DNA of 64,000 bases from Parafrigoribacterium_A soli (GCF_040227235.1 NZ_JBELNZ010000002.1:310001-374000), one strand, 5' to 3'; numbered from the stretch's first letter, positions 8,651-18,999 are shown. A program made the numbers and translations. The notes: generated from the letters alone by a model not told the origin.

Positions 8651-9016
8651 TCAGGCGCCGATCTTGTGCTGGCCGCGACGCGCACGAAGGTAGTCGAGTC
8701 GCTCCTGAAGCAACTCTTCAAGCTCGGGCCGCGTACGACGCTCGAGCAGCATGTCCCAGTGGCTGCGAGGCACCTTTACGTCTGCCTCGTCAAACTCGAC
8801 CTGATGACCGTTGTCATCGAGGAGTCGACCCGACTGGCCGCTCTTCGGCGACTCCCACTCGGTCGGTACATCCGCCTCAGCAGAGAACATGACCTCGAAC
8901 GTCGAGCCGTCGGCGGCTTGGTAAGTACTCTTCTTCCGCGGGGAAAAGGTGACGCCCTCTTCGCTCTGGAGGCTCTGGGATCCGAGCCTCATTCCGCGCA
9001 AACTGCGATCCGCCAT
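8651..9016 (-). CDS. rbpA: RNA polymerase-binding protein RbpA
   Basis: A 121-residue actinobacterial transcription factor that binds RNA polymerase and the principal sigma factor and stabilises the open complex. The start is placed at MADRSLRGMRLGSQSLQ, the conserved N-terminus, although the frame stays open further upstream to 9160. A purine-rich GAGAAGGGA lies before it. The C-terminal part WDMLLERRTRPELEELLQER is the sigma-interaction domain. It lies downstream of the glycerophosphodiesterase gene on the same strand but with a 103-base gap that can hold its own promoter. Confidence 0.95.
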   Translation of the reverse strand: MADRSLRGMRLGSQSLQSEEGVTFSPRKKSTYQAADGSTFEVMFSAEADVPTEWESPKSGQSGRLLDDNGHQVEFDEADVKVPRSHWDMLLERRTRPELEELLQERLDYLRARRGQHKIGA

Positions 9017-9070
9017 TGTGTGGTCCCTTCTCGCGATGCATTCAAAGTTATAAACCCCCAAGCTGGGTAG

Positions 9071-9095
9071 AACCTTTCCGCCCCGCGCCATTCCC
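9071..9095 (-). promoter_or_regulatory. Candidate ECF (SigR/SigH-type) promoter for rbpA
   Basis: Reading the minus strand, GGGAAT (9095-9090) is followed after 16 bases by GTT (9073-9071), resembling the GGAAT...GTT promoters used by SigR/SigH-type sigma factors. rbpA is a known SigR target in Streptomyces coelicolor. The spacer is slightly shorter than the usual 18-19, so this is tentative. The GTT lies 55 bases before the rbpA ATG. Confidence 0.3.
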
Positions 9096-9119
9096 AGCCC
9101 CTTCACAGACTGAGGGGGA

Positions 9120-9893
9120 TCAGATACCGGAGCGGAGGAGTTCCATCGCGAGGTCTGCACGGTCGGTAACGAGTCCGTCGACCCCGAGATCCAGCAATCT
9201 CGTCATCGTGGGCACGTCATTGACGGTCCAGACGTGCACCTCGATCCCGGCGGCATGCACCAGTCGCAGTTGACGGGGCGTCACCGTGTTCATTCCGGCC
9301 GCGCGCTCGGGAATCTGCACGGCATCCACGTTCCTGAGCGCGAGACGCAGCAGCGAAGAGAGCCCGAGTTTTCCCGCGACGAGCGCGACGCCGAACAGGG
9401 GAGCGGATGCCGAGCTCGCGACGCCGGGAAGGTCTCGAACGGCGGCGGCCCTCCTCCGCTCGCTGAACGAGGTGACGAGAACCCGAGAGGTCGCGTTCGC
9501 GGCCCGGATCGCCCTGATCGTCGGTTCCACCGCATCCGCCGATTTCACGTCGATGTTGAAGCGCGTCTCGGGAAAGCCGTCGAGTGCCTCCGCAAGGCTC
9601 GAGAACACCTGCCCGTTGCCGAGTTCGAGGCGGCCGAGCTGCGCCATCGTGAGTTCGCTCACGCGGGTGTCACGCCCCAGCAGCCGGGAGAGATCCGGAT
9701 CGTGGCTGATCACGGCGATACCGTCGCTGCTCGCGTGCACGTCGGTCTCGATGTGCGTGACGCCCACCGCGACCGCCTTCGCAAACGCGAGCAGCGTGTT
9801 TTCCGGTGCGCCGATCGCCAGCCCCCGGTGAGCGAGCACGCGCGGGGGAGCGGCGGTGAAGAAGCCGGGGCTACGCGGTGGGCGGGGCTGCAC
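9120..9893 (-). CDS. Glycerophosphodiester phosphodiesterase
   Basis: A GDPD-family enzyme that hydrolyses glycerophosphodiesters to glycerol-3-phosphate and an alcohol. AHRGLAIGAPENTLLAF near the N-terminus, ETDVHASSDG and VISHDPDL hold the catalytic His, Glu and Asp residues, and the TIM-barrel end VHVWTVNDVPTMTRLLDLGVDG is typical. The start is uncertain. The GTG at 9893, inside the end of the SPFH gene, gives 257 residues and the usual short lead before RVLAHRG. The GTG at 9839 would give 239 residues with almost no lead. Neither has a strong ribosome site, so coupling to the upstream gene is likely. Confidence 0.88.
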   Translation of the reverse strand: MQPRPPRSPGFFTAAPPRVLAHRGLAIGAPENTLLAFAKAVAVGVTHIETDVHASSDGIAVISHDPDLSRLLGRDTRVSELTMAQLGRLELGNGQVFSSLAEALDGFPETRFNIDVKSADAVEPTIRAIRAANATSRVLVTSFSERRRAAAVRDLPGVASSASAPLFGVALVAGKLGLSSLLRLALRNVDAVQIPERAAGMNTVTPRQLRLVHAAGIEVHVWTVNDVPTMTRLLDLGVDGLVTDRADLAMELLRSGI

Positions 9894-10788
9894 CCTTATT
9901 ACCCAGGAAGCCGGCGCCGATGTTCTGCATGGCATCCGTGAACTCAGACGGGATGATCCACAGCTTGTTCGACTCGCCCTCCGCGAGCTTCGGCAGCGTG
10001 AGGAGGTATTGGTACGCGAGGAGCTTCGGATCGGCGTCACCGTCGTGAATCGCCTTGAAGACCGTCGTGATGGCCTGCCCCTCGCCCTCGGCACGCAGCA
10101 CGGTCGCCTTCGCGTCGCCCTCTGCCTCGAGGATGGCGGCCTGCCTGGCACCCTCGGCCTGCAAGATGGCGGCCTGCTTGGTTCCCTCGGCGGTGAGGAT
10201 GGCGGCGCGCTTGTCACGCTCGGCGCGCATCTGCTTCTCCATCGAGTCCTGGATCGAGAGCGGCGGGTCGATGGCCTTGAGCTCGACCCGGCCCACGCGA
10301 ATGCCCCACTTGCCCGTTGCCTCGTCGAGCACGATGCGCAGCTGCCCGTTAATGTTGTCGCGGCTGGTGAGCGCCTGCTCGAGGTTGAGCCCACCCACGA
10401 CGTTACGCAGCGTGGTGGTGGTCAGCTGCTCGACGGCGCCGAGATAGTTGGCAATCTCGTAGGTCGCGGCGCGCGCATCCGTCACCTGGAAGTAGACGAC
10501 CGTATCGATCGACACCACGAGGTTGTCCTCGGTGATCACGGGCTGGGGTGGGAACGAGACCACCTGCTCACGCATATCGATGAGCGGGCGCAGTCGGTCG
10601 ATGAAGGGAATGAGGATGTTGAGCCCCGGCGAGAGCGTCTTGTGGTACTTGCCGAGTCGCTCCACGATGCCCGCGGTGGCCTGCGGCACGATCCGGATGG
10701 AGCGGAACAGGATCACCAGCACGAAAATCGCGACGATGATGAGCAGGATCACGAGGATCACCTGCCCAAAGATCTGGCCCTCGTTCAT
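9871..10788 (-). CDS. SPFH/Band 7 (stomatin-like) membrane protein
   Basis: A 305-residue protein with one N-terminal transmembrane segment (about residues 8-29, rich in Val/Ile/Leu) and a Band 7 domain beginning at IRIVPQATAGIVERLG. A coiled region of repeated AEGxxQAAILxAEG units follows, typical of stomatin/QmcA proteins that oligomerise in membrane microdomains. The start MNEGQIFGQV overlaps the NfeD gene by four bases (ATGA). The pairing with NfeD is the standard arrangement for this family and suggests joint work in membrane quality control. Confidence 0.92.
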   Translation of the reverse strand: MNEGQIFGQVILVILLIIVAIFVLVILFRSIRIVPQATAGIVERLGKYHKTLSPGLNILIPFIDRLRPLIDMREQVVSFPPQPVITEDNLVVSIDTVVYFQVTDARAATYEIANYLGAVEQLTTTTLRNVVGGLNLEQALTSRDNINGQLRIVLDEATGKWGIRVGRVELKAIDPPLSIQDSMEKQMRAERDKRAAILTAEGTKQAAILQAEGARQAAILEAEGDAKATVLRAEGEGQAITTVFKAIHDGDADPKLLAYQYLLTLPKLAEGESNKLWIIPSEFTDAMQNIGAGFLGNKGAAPPTA

Positions 10789-11258
10789 TGTGCGATCCTT
10801 TCGGACGGGACGACCATGGCGGTCGCCCCCTCGATTGCGGTGACTATGACGTTCTCGCCGACCTCGACAACGCGCTGGGCGCTGCTCTGTGAAAGCCTCG
10901 CGGTCCACACCTCACCGTTGGCGAGCTTGGCGTGCCCCTGGCCATCGACGAACTCCGTGGTGACGACGCCCGTGAGACCGAGGAGGGCATCCACGTTGCT
11001 GGGTGTGCGGTCGCTGCCGCGCTCCAACACGCGCTTCAGCCACGGCCGCACGAGGAACAACAGGAGCACGGATAGCACGGCGGCGACGATGATCTGGCCC
11101 GACACGGGAAGACCCAGAAGGCCGGAGGCGAGACCGCCAAGACTGCCGATGGCGAGCATCAGGAAGGTGAAGTCGACGGTGCTGACCTCAATGATCACAA
11201 AGACGAGCACGAGCCCGAGCCACAGCAGCCAGGAGTAACTGACGATGAATTCGACCAT
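10785..11258 (-). CDS. NfeD family protein
   Basis: A 157-residue NfeD-like protein with three or four transmembrane segments (about residues 5-75) and a C-terminal OB-fold beginning at LLGLTGVVTTEFVDGQG. ATG at 11258 is preferred over an upstream in-frame start because GAGGAG lies six bases before it. It is the first gene of an apparent NfeD-SPFH-GDPD operon on the minus strand, divergent from the SDR gene. NfeD proteins partner SPFH proteins at the membrane; no protease domain is present in this short form. Confidence 0.9.
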   Translation of the reverse strand: MVEFIVSYSWLLWLGLVLVFVIIEVSTVDFTFLMLAIGSLGGLASGLLGLPVSGQIIVAAVLSVLLLFLVRPWLKRVLERGSDRTPSNVDALLGLTGVVTTEFVDGQGHAKLANGEVWTARLSQSSAQRVVEVGENVIVTAIEGATAMVVPSERIAQ

Positions 11259-11383
11259 GGCGGGCTCCTCTTGAGTCACACTGAAACTATCATCACGACC
11301 CGATCGGTAGTGAGCGTTCTTGCTATTCTCGGGATGGAGCCGGCCGCCGCCCGCTCAGGACCGAAACTCAGGAGTTGAATCAC

Positions 11384-12142
11384 GTGACCAATCCACTTGC
11401 CGCAGGCTCACTCGACGGCAAGCGTGCGCTCGTCACGGGATCCTCGCGCGGCATCGGAGCCGACACCGCCACCTATCTCGCCGGCGCCGGGGCGAGCGTC
11501 GTCATCAACTTCCGCAACAAGGAGAAGCGCGCCCTCCAGCTGGTCGAGAAGATCGAGGCCGATGGCGGCACGGCCATCGCCGTCGGGGCAGACCTCACCG
11601 ATCCCCAGTCCGTTTCCGGGATGTTCGACACCGTTGCCCAGGCCTGGGGCGGCCTCGACATCCTCGTTTTGAATGCCTCGGGCGGCATGGAAGCCGGGAT
11701 GGCCGAGGACTACGCGATGAAGCTCAATCGCGACGCGCAGGTGAACCTGCTCGAGACCGCGATCCCGCTGCTCGCTCCGGGCTCGCGCGTCGTCTTCGTC
11801 ACGAGCCACCAGGCGCACTTCATCAAGACGGTCGAGACGATGCCGGAGTACCTCCCGGTGGCGCTGAGCAAGCGAGCGGGCGAAGACGCGCTGCGCGATC
11901 AGCTCCCGCGTCTGGAGGAGGCGGGCATCGAGTTCGTCGTCGTCTCCGGCGACATGATCGAGGGCACGATCACGGCAACCCTGCTGGAGCGCGCGAATCC
12001 GGGCGCCATCGAGGCCCGCAAGGAGGCGGCAGGACGGCTGTACAACGTCGGCGAGTTCGCCGCGGAGGTCGCCCTCGCCGCGGTCGAACCCGTGGCCACC
12101 GACCACACCAGGTATGTCGGAGACGTCAGCAATTTCGCCTGA
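11384..12142 (+). CDS. SDR-like protein with degenerate active site
   Basis: A 252-residue short-chain dehydrogenase/reductase fold. The cofactor-binding GSSRGIG (residues 19-25) and NASGG near residue 98 are intact, and Ser141 sits in VFVTSHQ where the catalytic Ser is expected. The YxxxK motif is altered: Lys163 is present in VALSK but the Tyr position is Val159; the nearest Tyr is residue 156. The protein may therefore bind NAD(P) without classical SDR catalysis, or use another residue. The start is GTG 11384, nine bases after AGGAG; the TTG at 11375 is too close to that site. It is divergent from NfeD. Confidence 0.88.
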   Translation: MTNPLAAGSLDGKRALVTGSSRGIGADTATYLAGAGASVVINFRNKEKRALQLVEKIEADGGTAIAVGADLTDPQSVSGMFDTVAQAWGGLDILVLNASGGMEAGMAEDYAMKLNRDAQVNLLETAIPLLAPGSRVVFVTSHQAHFIKTVETMPEYLPVALSKRAGEDALRDQLPRLEEAGIEFVVVSGDMIEGTITATLLERANPGAIEARKEAAGRLYNVGEFAAEVALAAVEPVATDHTRYVGDVSNFA

Positions 12143-12209
12143 GGCCTGCGGTCATCCGATAAATACTGATCCGGCGGTAACCCGTCCCTGGCGCAGAATG
12201 GAGAACGTG

Positions 12210-12709
12210 GTGTCGAACGACGCAGTGAACGAGGATGCCGAGGCGCTGATGGCAGAGATCGAAGCGCAGGAGAAGCGGTTGGTCTTCACTCGCTTCAGCC
12301 ACGAGGACGCGTGGGCCCTCGGCAGCATCCTCGTCGGCTTCGGCACGGAGCGCAGCCTGCCGATCACCATCGACATCACCCGCGGCGACCAGCAGCTCTT
12401 CCACGCGGCCCTCGCCGGAACCGCCGCGAACAACGACGACTGGGTCGCGCGCAAGACTCGCACCGTGCGCAGGTACGGCGTCAGTTCCTTCCTCGTCGGA
12501 CTGCGGCACCGCTCATCCGGAACGCCGTTCGAGACGAGGCCCTGGGCCGAGAACACTCTCTACGCGGCCCACGGCGGATGCTTCCCCATCGCGATCAGGG
12601 ACAGCGGCGTGATCGGCACCGTCACCGTCTCGGGCCTCGCCCAGGCGGATGACCACGCGCTCGTCGTCGAGGCGATCGAGGTATTCCTCGCCCGCGAATC
12701 GAGCACGCC

Positions 12710-12713
<4 letters not shown>
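12210..12713 (+). CDS. UPF0303 / heme-degrading-domain (HbpS/GlcG-like) protein
   Basis: A 167-residue single-domain protein of the DUF336-like fold; relatives are annotated as UPF0303 or heme-degrading-domain proteins, but a clear enzymatic role is not established. The frame contains FSHEDAWALGSILVG and TVTVSGLAQADDHALVVEAI, the C-terminal segment typical of the family. The start is placed at GTG 12210 because GGAG lies six bases upstream; ATG 12198 would add four residues. It overlaps the UvrA-like gene by four bases (GTGA) and is probably co-transcribed with it. Confidence 0.82.
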
Positions 12714-15060
<2,347 letters not shown>

Positions 15061-15076
<16 letters not shown>

Positions 15077-16284
15077 GCCTGGTCGGCGACGCGAAGCTGG
15101 CGCGTCCGTGACTCCACGAACACCAGCGCGGCGCCGGCAAGCACGAAAACGCTGAAGTAAGCGATCGGCGGGAGCTGCGCAGCAAGCATCGCCGCAGGAA
15201 TGAACGCGATCGCCACCGCGATGCGGAAAATCAAGATGCGTCCGGTCACGCGGTGCCAGATGGCCACCGTGGCGAGCAGGATGAGAGACCCACCGGTTCC
15301 GATGGCGATCGCACCAAACAAGCCGATGCCCTGCCACTCTGCGATGTGCGGCATCGCTGACTCGATACCTGCCGCGGTGAGCAAGATTCCGGCGACGATG
15401 GGGAAGTGGGCGAAGGTATAGATGAGCGTGGCATCTTCGAGCCGCTTCGCCGAGCGCGTCTGGAGCGCGTCCTTGACGGCGTTCGAAAAACGGTGGAAGT
15501 AGAGCCACCAGACCACGATGTTGCCGGCTACCGCGAGGAAGACACCGGCAATGAGCGCTCCGCCGATCTCAACACCCCGCAGACCCGTCCCCATGGAGAC
15601 CACCGATTCCCCCAGGGCGAGAATCACCACCAGCCCAAAGCGCTCTGCCGCGTGCGCCGTGGAGTTCACCCGGAAGTCTCCACGACTGGAACTGAAGAAG
15701 ACGGCGGCCGCGTCGTAGACGAGAGCTGCAAGCCACAGCCACGTCTGAGCGGGGCCGCCCAACCACGCGCCGGCAGCGAGAAGCACGGCCATGGGTGCGA
15801 CGGCAATGGAATTGGTGAGAATGAGCTGCCGCTTCAATCCTGGATCGTCGCGTGCAGCGATCAGGTACAGCCCGAAGTGAATCAGTCGGACCAAGACATA
15901 GGCGATGACAAGAACGAACGGCTCCAACCGCGGACCGTAGTCGTCCGCGAACGCCTCAGGGACGGCGAAGGCGATGACGAACATCAGGGCCGCAGCGAGC
16001 CCGAGTCCGATGGGCATCAGGCCCCGATCCGCATACGCCTGGTTACCCAGCCATGCGTAGGCGATCCACGACCACCAGAGCAATCCCAGAATGATCAGCC
16101 CGCGAAGGATCCCCGGTGCATCGTGGTGGTGTGCCATGGTCTGGGTGACCTGGGTGAAGGCGAACACGAGGATGAGGTCGAAGAAGAGTTCGAGTTCATT
16201 GACCCCGTGGCCGTCGCCCGCGACGCGCACCGAGTTGAGAATTCGCGCGGTGGGCCGCGAGCCGCCGTTCGGTCTTCCAGCCAT
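15061..16284 (-). CDS. Low temperature requirement protein A (LtrA) family membrane protein
   Basis: A 407-residue polytopic membrane protein with about ten hydrophobic segments and the LtrA-family opening VNELELFFDLILVFAFTQ near residue 40. The family was named for a Listeria gene needed for growth in the cold; its molecular function is unknown. ATG at 16284 is preferred because AAAGGG lies five bases upstream; GTG/ATG codons further up would add 11 residues. Its 3' end overlaps the UvrA-like gene by 16 bases on the opposite strand. An inverted repeat at 16296-16325 lies immediately upstream and may be its operator. Confidence 0.9.
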
Positions 16285-16295
16285 TCCGACCCTTT

Positions 16296-16325
16296 GGTAA
16301 GTGGACGATCGTTCCATATATTACC
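16296..16325. promoter_or_regulatory. Imperfect inverted repeat upstream of the LtrA gene
   Basis: Outer arms GGTAA (16296-16300) and TTACC (16321-16325) enclose TGGACGATCGTTCCA (16302-16316), itself nearly palindromic around CGATCG with one extra base. On the minus strand a TAATAT box (16323-16318) falls inside the element, 34 bases before the LtrA start, so it could be a -10 region overlapped by an operator. No regulator gene lies next to it. Confidence 0.35.
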
Positions 16326-16436
16326 GATGCGGCGCTCCGGCTATGGCAAGTGAGCAATGGCCGTGTGCCGGCCGCAAGCGGGCGGCTCCAGCGCGACGGG
16401 TCCGGGCAGCCCCGTCCGGCATAATCTCAATCGCTG

Positions 16437-16450
16437 ATAATGCACATTAT
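16437..16450. promoter_or_regulatory. Palindrome ATAATG-CA-CATTAT after the metallo-hydrolase gene
   Basis: A perfect six-base inverted repeat with a two-base centre starts one base after the stop codon of the minus-strand metallo-hydrolase. It is AT-rich in a GC-rich genome. It is too short for a strong terminator, so it may be a protein-binding site or chance. The rest of 16326-16436 shows no gene that I can support. Confidence 0.25.
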
Positions 16451-16451
16451 G

Positions 16452-17264
16452 TCAGGTCAGCCGAGCGAGATACTCCCGCTGCCTGGCGTGCGCCTCTCCC
16501 ACCCATTCCCACCCGGGCTGTGCGTGGGGCCCGATTCGCGGGTCGGCGGGTTCCACACCGTCGCGCAGCGCAAGCACATAGGCCCGGTCCAGCGCAATGC
16601 GTTTCCGGTACTCCGCGCCTCCCACAACCGATCCGTGGCCCGGGATCACGATGTCGACGGCGTCCGCAACGCCCTCGAGCCGCTCCAGCGCGGTCAGGTA
16701 ATCCTCGATCGGATTCTCGGCCATGCCGTTGAGCATGGGAATGAGGACATCCGAGAGCATGTCCCCCGCCACGAGCACGCCGTGCTCCTCGACCAGCAGC
16801 GCCGCGTGCCCGGGAGCGTGCGCCTCGTGCTCAATGATCCGGATGCCGGGGCCGTCCCACGGGATCCGATCGGCACCGGCATCCAGCGCGGTGATGCGGC
16901 CGAACAGCGCGTCCACCGGAATCTCATCCGCGATATCCGGCGGAAGCATCCCCGCGACCATGGCCTCCCACCCAGGCGTCGAGAGCCGCCCCCGAATGGC
17001 CGCGGCGCAGCGAGCAGTGCCGTAGCGAGGCGCATCACCCAGCTCGGGATGCCACAGGAGATGATCCCAGTGCGGGTGGGTCGAAAAGCCCGCGACGACG
17101 GTGTCCCCCGCTTCGCGCAGATCGCTCGCGATAGTCGCGAGCTCGTCGCGGCTGATCCCGGCATCGATCAGCACGACTCCCGAGGCGCCGCGAACAACGA
17201 CGGCGTTGCTCTTCAGAAAGTCACTCTCGTGGACGAAGACATCGTCGGCGACCCGGGTCAGCAT
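16452..17264 (-). CDS. MBL-fold metallo-hydrolase
   Basis: A 270-residue metallo-beta-lactamase-fold protein. The metal-binding motif HPHWDH (residues 63-68) is present, with further ligands likely in HAPGHAALL, AGDML and IPGHGSVVGG. Substrate cannot be told from the sequence; relatives include glyoxalase-II-like and lactonase-like enzymes. ATG at 17264 is chosen because GGAG lies five bases upstream; the GTG at 17270 lies within that site. It is 11 bases downstream of the DHFR-like gene and probably co-transcribed with it, possibly under control of the divergent HxlR-type regulator. Confidence 0.86.
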   Translation of the reverse strand: MLTRVADDVFVHESDFLKSNAVVVRGASGVVLIDAGISRDELATIASDLREAGDTVVAGFSTHPHWDHLLWHPELGDAPRYGTARCAAAIRGRLSTPGWEAMVAGMLPPDIADEIPVDALFGRITALDAGADRIPWDGPGIRIIEHEAHAPGHAALLVEEHGVLVAGDMLSDVLIPMLNGMAENPIEDYLTALERLEGVADAVDIVIPGHGSVVGGAEYRKRIALDRAYVLALRDGVEPADPRIGPHAQPGWEWVGEAHARQREYLARLT

Positions 17265-17275
17265 CCGCACTCCGC

Positions 17276-17851
17276 TCAGTGTCGAATCGCGTAGCGATGC
17301 AGGGTGACGCCCGCCTCGAATGATCCCTGCTCGAGCAGTTCGAGGTCGATCGGCCGGTCGTAGTCGTCAAACAGCGGCCGACCGAAGCCGAGGATCGACG
17401 GATGCGTGAAGAGCATCAGTTCATCGAGCAGGTCAGCTCGCAGCAGTTGGGTGGCGATGGTGGCACCGCCCACGCCGATGCGACCGTCGGTCTCGGCACG
17501 GAACTGCGCCAGTTGCTCGATCGCGTCGTCTCCCCCGAAGATCCGGGTGTTGTAGTCGGCGCTGGTTCGCGTGCGAGACACGAGCACCTTCGGCGCATCG
17601 GTCCAGATCTCTCCGTACTCGCGCAGAAACTCCGGCAGCGAGTCGTCGGTACGTGCAGCAGGCCAGAATTCCTCCATCGTTTCGTAGATGACCCGGCCCT
17701 GCACCATCGCGTCGAGCTGCCGCGCCCGCGCGTTGAATTCGCGGTGCAGCGACTCCCCGATGTGCAACCACTCCCCTGCGCCATCGTCGCCCGGAACCTG
17801 CTCGATGCGCAGGTCGACCGAGACGTTCATCCAGTACACGAAACGGCCCAT
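17276..17851 (-). CDS. Dihydrofolate reductase family (RibD C-terminal domain) protein
   Basis: A 191-residue protein of the DHFR/RibD-C superfamily. It begins MGRFVYWMNVSVD, close to the family start, and carries GGDDAIEQL followed by the conserved IGVGGATIATQLLRADLLDEL segment and GRPLFDDYDR. Members are usually NADPH-dependent reductases of unknown substrate; it is not the folate-cycle DHFR. AAAGAGGAG precedes the ATG. It is the first gene of a two-gene minus-strand unit with the MBL hydrolase and is divergent from an HxlR-type regulator, a common pairing for this family. Confidence 0.87.
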   Translation of the reverse strand: MGRFVYWMNVSVDLRIEQVPGDDGAGEWLHIGESLHREFNARARQLDAMVQGRVIYETMEEFWPAARTDDSLPEFLREYGEIWTDAPKVLVSRTRTSADYNTRIFGGDDAIEQLAQFRAETDGRIGVGGATIATQLLRADLLDELMLFTHPSILGFGRPLFDDYDRPIDLELLEQGSFEAGVTLHRYAIRH

Positions 17852-17868
17852 CAGCTCCTCTTTCCCAG

Positions 17869-17891
17869 AGTGGTTGCGCTTTGCAACTACT
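17869..17891. promoter_or_regulatory. Inverted repeat in the DHFR-like / HxlR intergenic region (candidate operator)
   Basis: AGTGGTTGC (17869-17877) and GCAACTACT (17883-17891) are complementary at eight of nine positions around a five-base centre. The element lies 17 bases upstream of the DHFR-like start and about 50 bases before the regulator start, next to a TATATT box at 17890-17895. Binding by the adjacent HxlR-type protein is inferred. Confidence 0.5.
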
Positions 17892-17943
17892 ATATTGAGG
17901 TGTCGAGCCTTGTCAAGGTTTGAAGTTCAGGAAAGGAGGAATC

Positions 17944-18387
17944 GTGCGGCCACTCCCCGGAGACGCGATCAGCGCGGCAACCGACGTGCTCGCCGATCGC
18001 TGGACCCTTCTCATCCTGCGCGACGTGATCCTCTCCGACCGTCGCCACTTCCGCGCATTGCTCACCGGGTCCGACGCGGGAATCGCATCGAACATCCTCG
18101 CCGACCGCCTCGTTCGGCTCGTGGAGGCCGGCATCCTCCGCCGCGGCACCGCCGCCAGGGGGCAGCGCGCCCGCTACAGCCTCACCGAGGCCGGCATCCG
18201 GACCGTACCGATCCTCCATGCCCTGGGCACCTGGGGACTCGATTGGCGCGGCGATGCGGATGCGCCGCCTCGCAGCGGCTCACCCGCTGAGGAGCTGGCA
18301 CAGCTTGAGCGGCTCATGGACGACCTCCGCGCCCGCCACCTTGGAGATGCAGTGACGAATGTCGCGCGGTCGGCGCCGGAGCGCTAG
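17944..18387 (+). CDS. HxlR-type winged-helix transcriptional regulator
   Basis: A 147-residue winged-helix protein. The core ATDVLADRWTLLILRD and the recognition-helix region SNILADRLVRLVEAGILRR followed by YSLTEAG match the HxlR family. It lacks the N-terminal Cys found in many HxlR proteins that sense electrophiles or quinones. GTG at 17944 is the start because AGGAGG lies five bases upstream; a TTG at 17920 has no such site. It is divergent from the DHFR-like/MBL pair, which it probably represses. Its last four bases overlap the end of the convergent TetR gene. Confidence 0.85.
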   Translation: MRPLPGDAISAATDVLADRWTLLILRDVILSDRRHFRALLTGSDAGIASNILADRLVRLVEAGILRRGTAARGQRARYSLTEAGIRTVPILHALGTWGLDWRGDADAPPRSGSPAEELAQLERLMDDLRARHLGDAVTNVARSAPER

Positions 18388-18950
18388 GCGACGAGCGACC
18401 GCAACTGTTCTACCGACTCGCGGATGTACGCGGTCAGACTCTTCTCGACCACGGCTTGCTCGACCCAGGCCCCGACCGCGCTCTGCAGCAGCACGCTCGC
18501 GAGACCGGCGAGCACCGCTGCCGTCTGCCCATCGAGGCCGCGTTCCCGCAGCGCGACTATCGCCGTTTCGGTCGACAGTTGCTGTTTCCGCAGCGCACGC
18601 TCACGCAGTCCCTCGTCGCTCGCGACGACGGTGCGCCAATTGCGCAGGTCCGCGAAGCGTGGTTCGAAGATGGTCGCCGCCGCCGCTTCGAGCGCGTACT
18701 GCACGAGGTCCATCGCGCTCAGGTCCGACGGCGCTCCCCGGATGACGTCCGCAAACTGCGACCGCATCTCCGCTTCCCCCGAGAACAGCACCTCGCGCTT
18801 ATCGGCGAAATAGCGGAAGAAGGTGCGCGTGGTCAGCCCCGCGCGCCCGGTGATCTGCGGCACCGTCGTTGCCGCGAAGCCCTGCTCGGCAAACAGCTCC
18901 AATGCCGCTCGCTCGAGGCGCTCGCGCGCATCCGGATCCCATCTGCCCAT
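18384..18950 (-). CDS. TetR family transcriptional regulator
   Basis: A 188-residue TetR-type repressor. The N-terminal helix-turn-helix is clear: LELFAEQGFAATTVPQITGRAGLTTRTFFRYFADKREVLF, residues about 17-56. The C-terminal ligand and dimer domain is unspecific. It is divergent from a saccharopine-dehydrogenase-like gene, and two near-identical palindromes lie between them, so autoregulation and repression of the neighbouring oxidoreductase operon are likely. The 3' end overlaps the HxlR gene by four bases, tail to tail. Confidence 0.93.
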   Translation of the reverse strand: MGRWDPDARERLERAALELFAEQGFAATTVPQITGRAGLTTRTFFRYFADKREVLFSGEAEMRSQFADVIRGAPSDLSAMDLVQYALEAAAATIFEPRFADLRNWRTVVASDEGLRERALRKQQLSTETAIVALRERGLDGQTAAVLAGLASVLLQSAVGAWVEQAVVEKSLTAYIRESVEQLRSLVA

Positions 18951-18966
18951 GTCGCAAGGCTACCTC

Positions 18967-18983
18967 ATGACACGCCGTGTCAT
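18967..18983. promoter_or_regulatory. TetR operator, site 1
   Basis: ATGACACGCCGTGTCAT is a perfect seven-base inverted repeat around a three-base centre. It lies 17 bases upstream of the TetR start codon, between the divergent genes. The same sequence with one changed position recurs at 19000-19016, with centres 33 bases apart (about three helical turns). Confidence 0.8.
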
Positions 18984-18999
18984 CCGTGATAGCGTCGCC

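Noticed and set aside
16301..16732. A 143-codon plus-strand frame upstream of LtrA
   Set aside because: It reads antisense into the MBL hydrolase gene with a very Arg/Pro/Ala-rich translation and no ribosome site.
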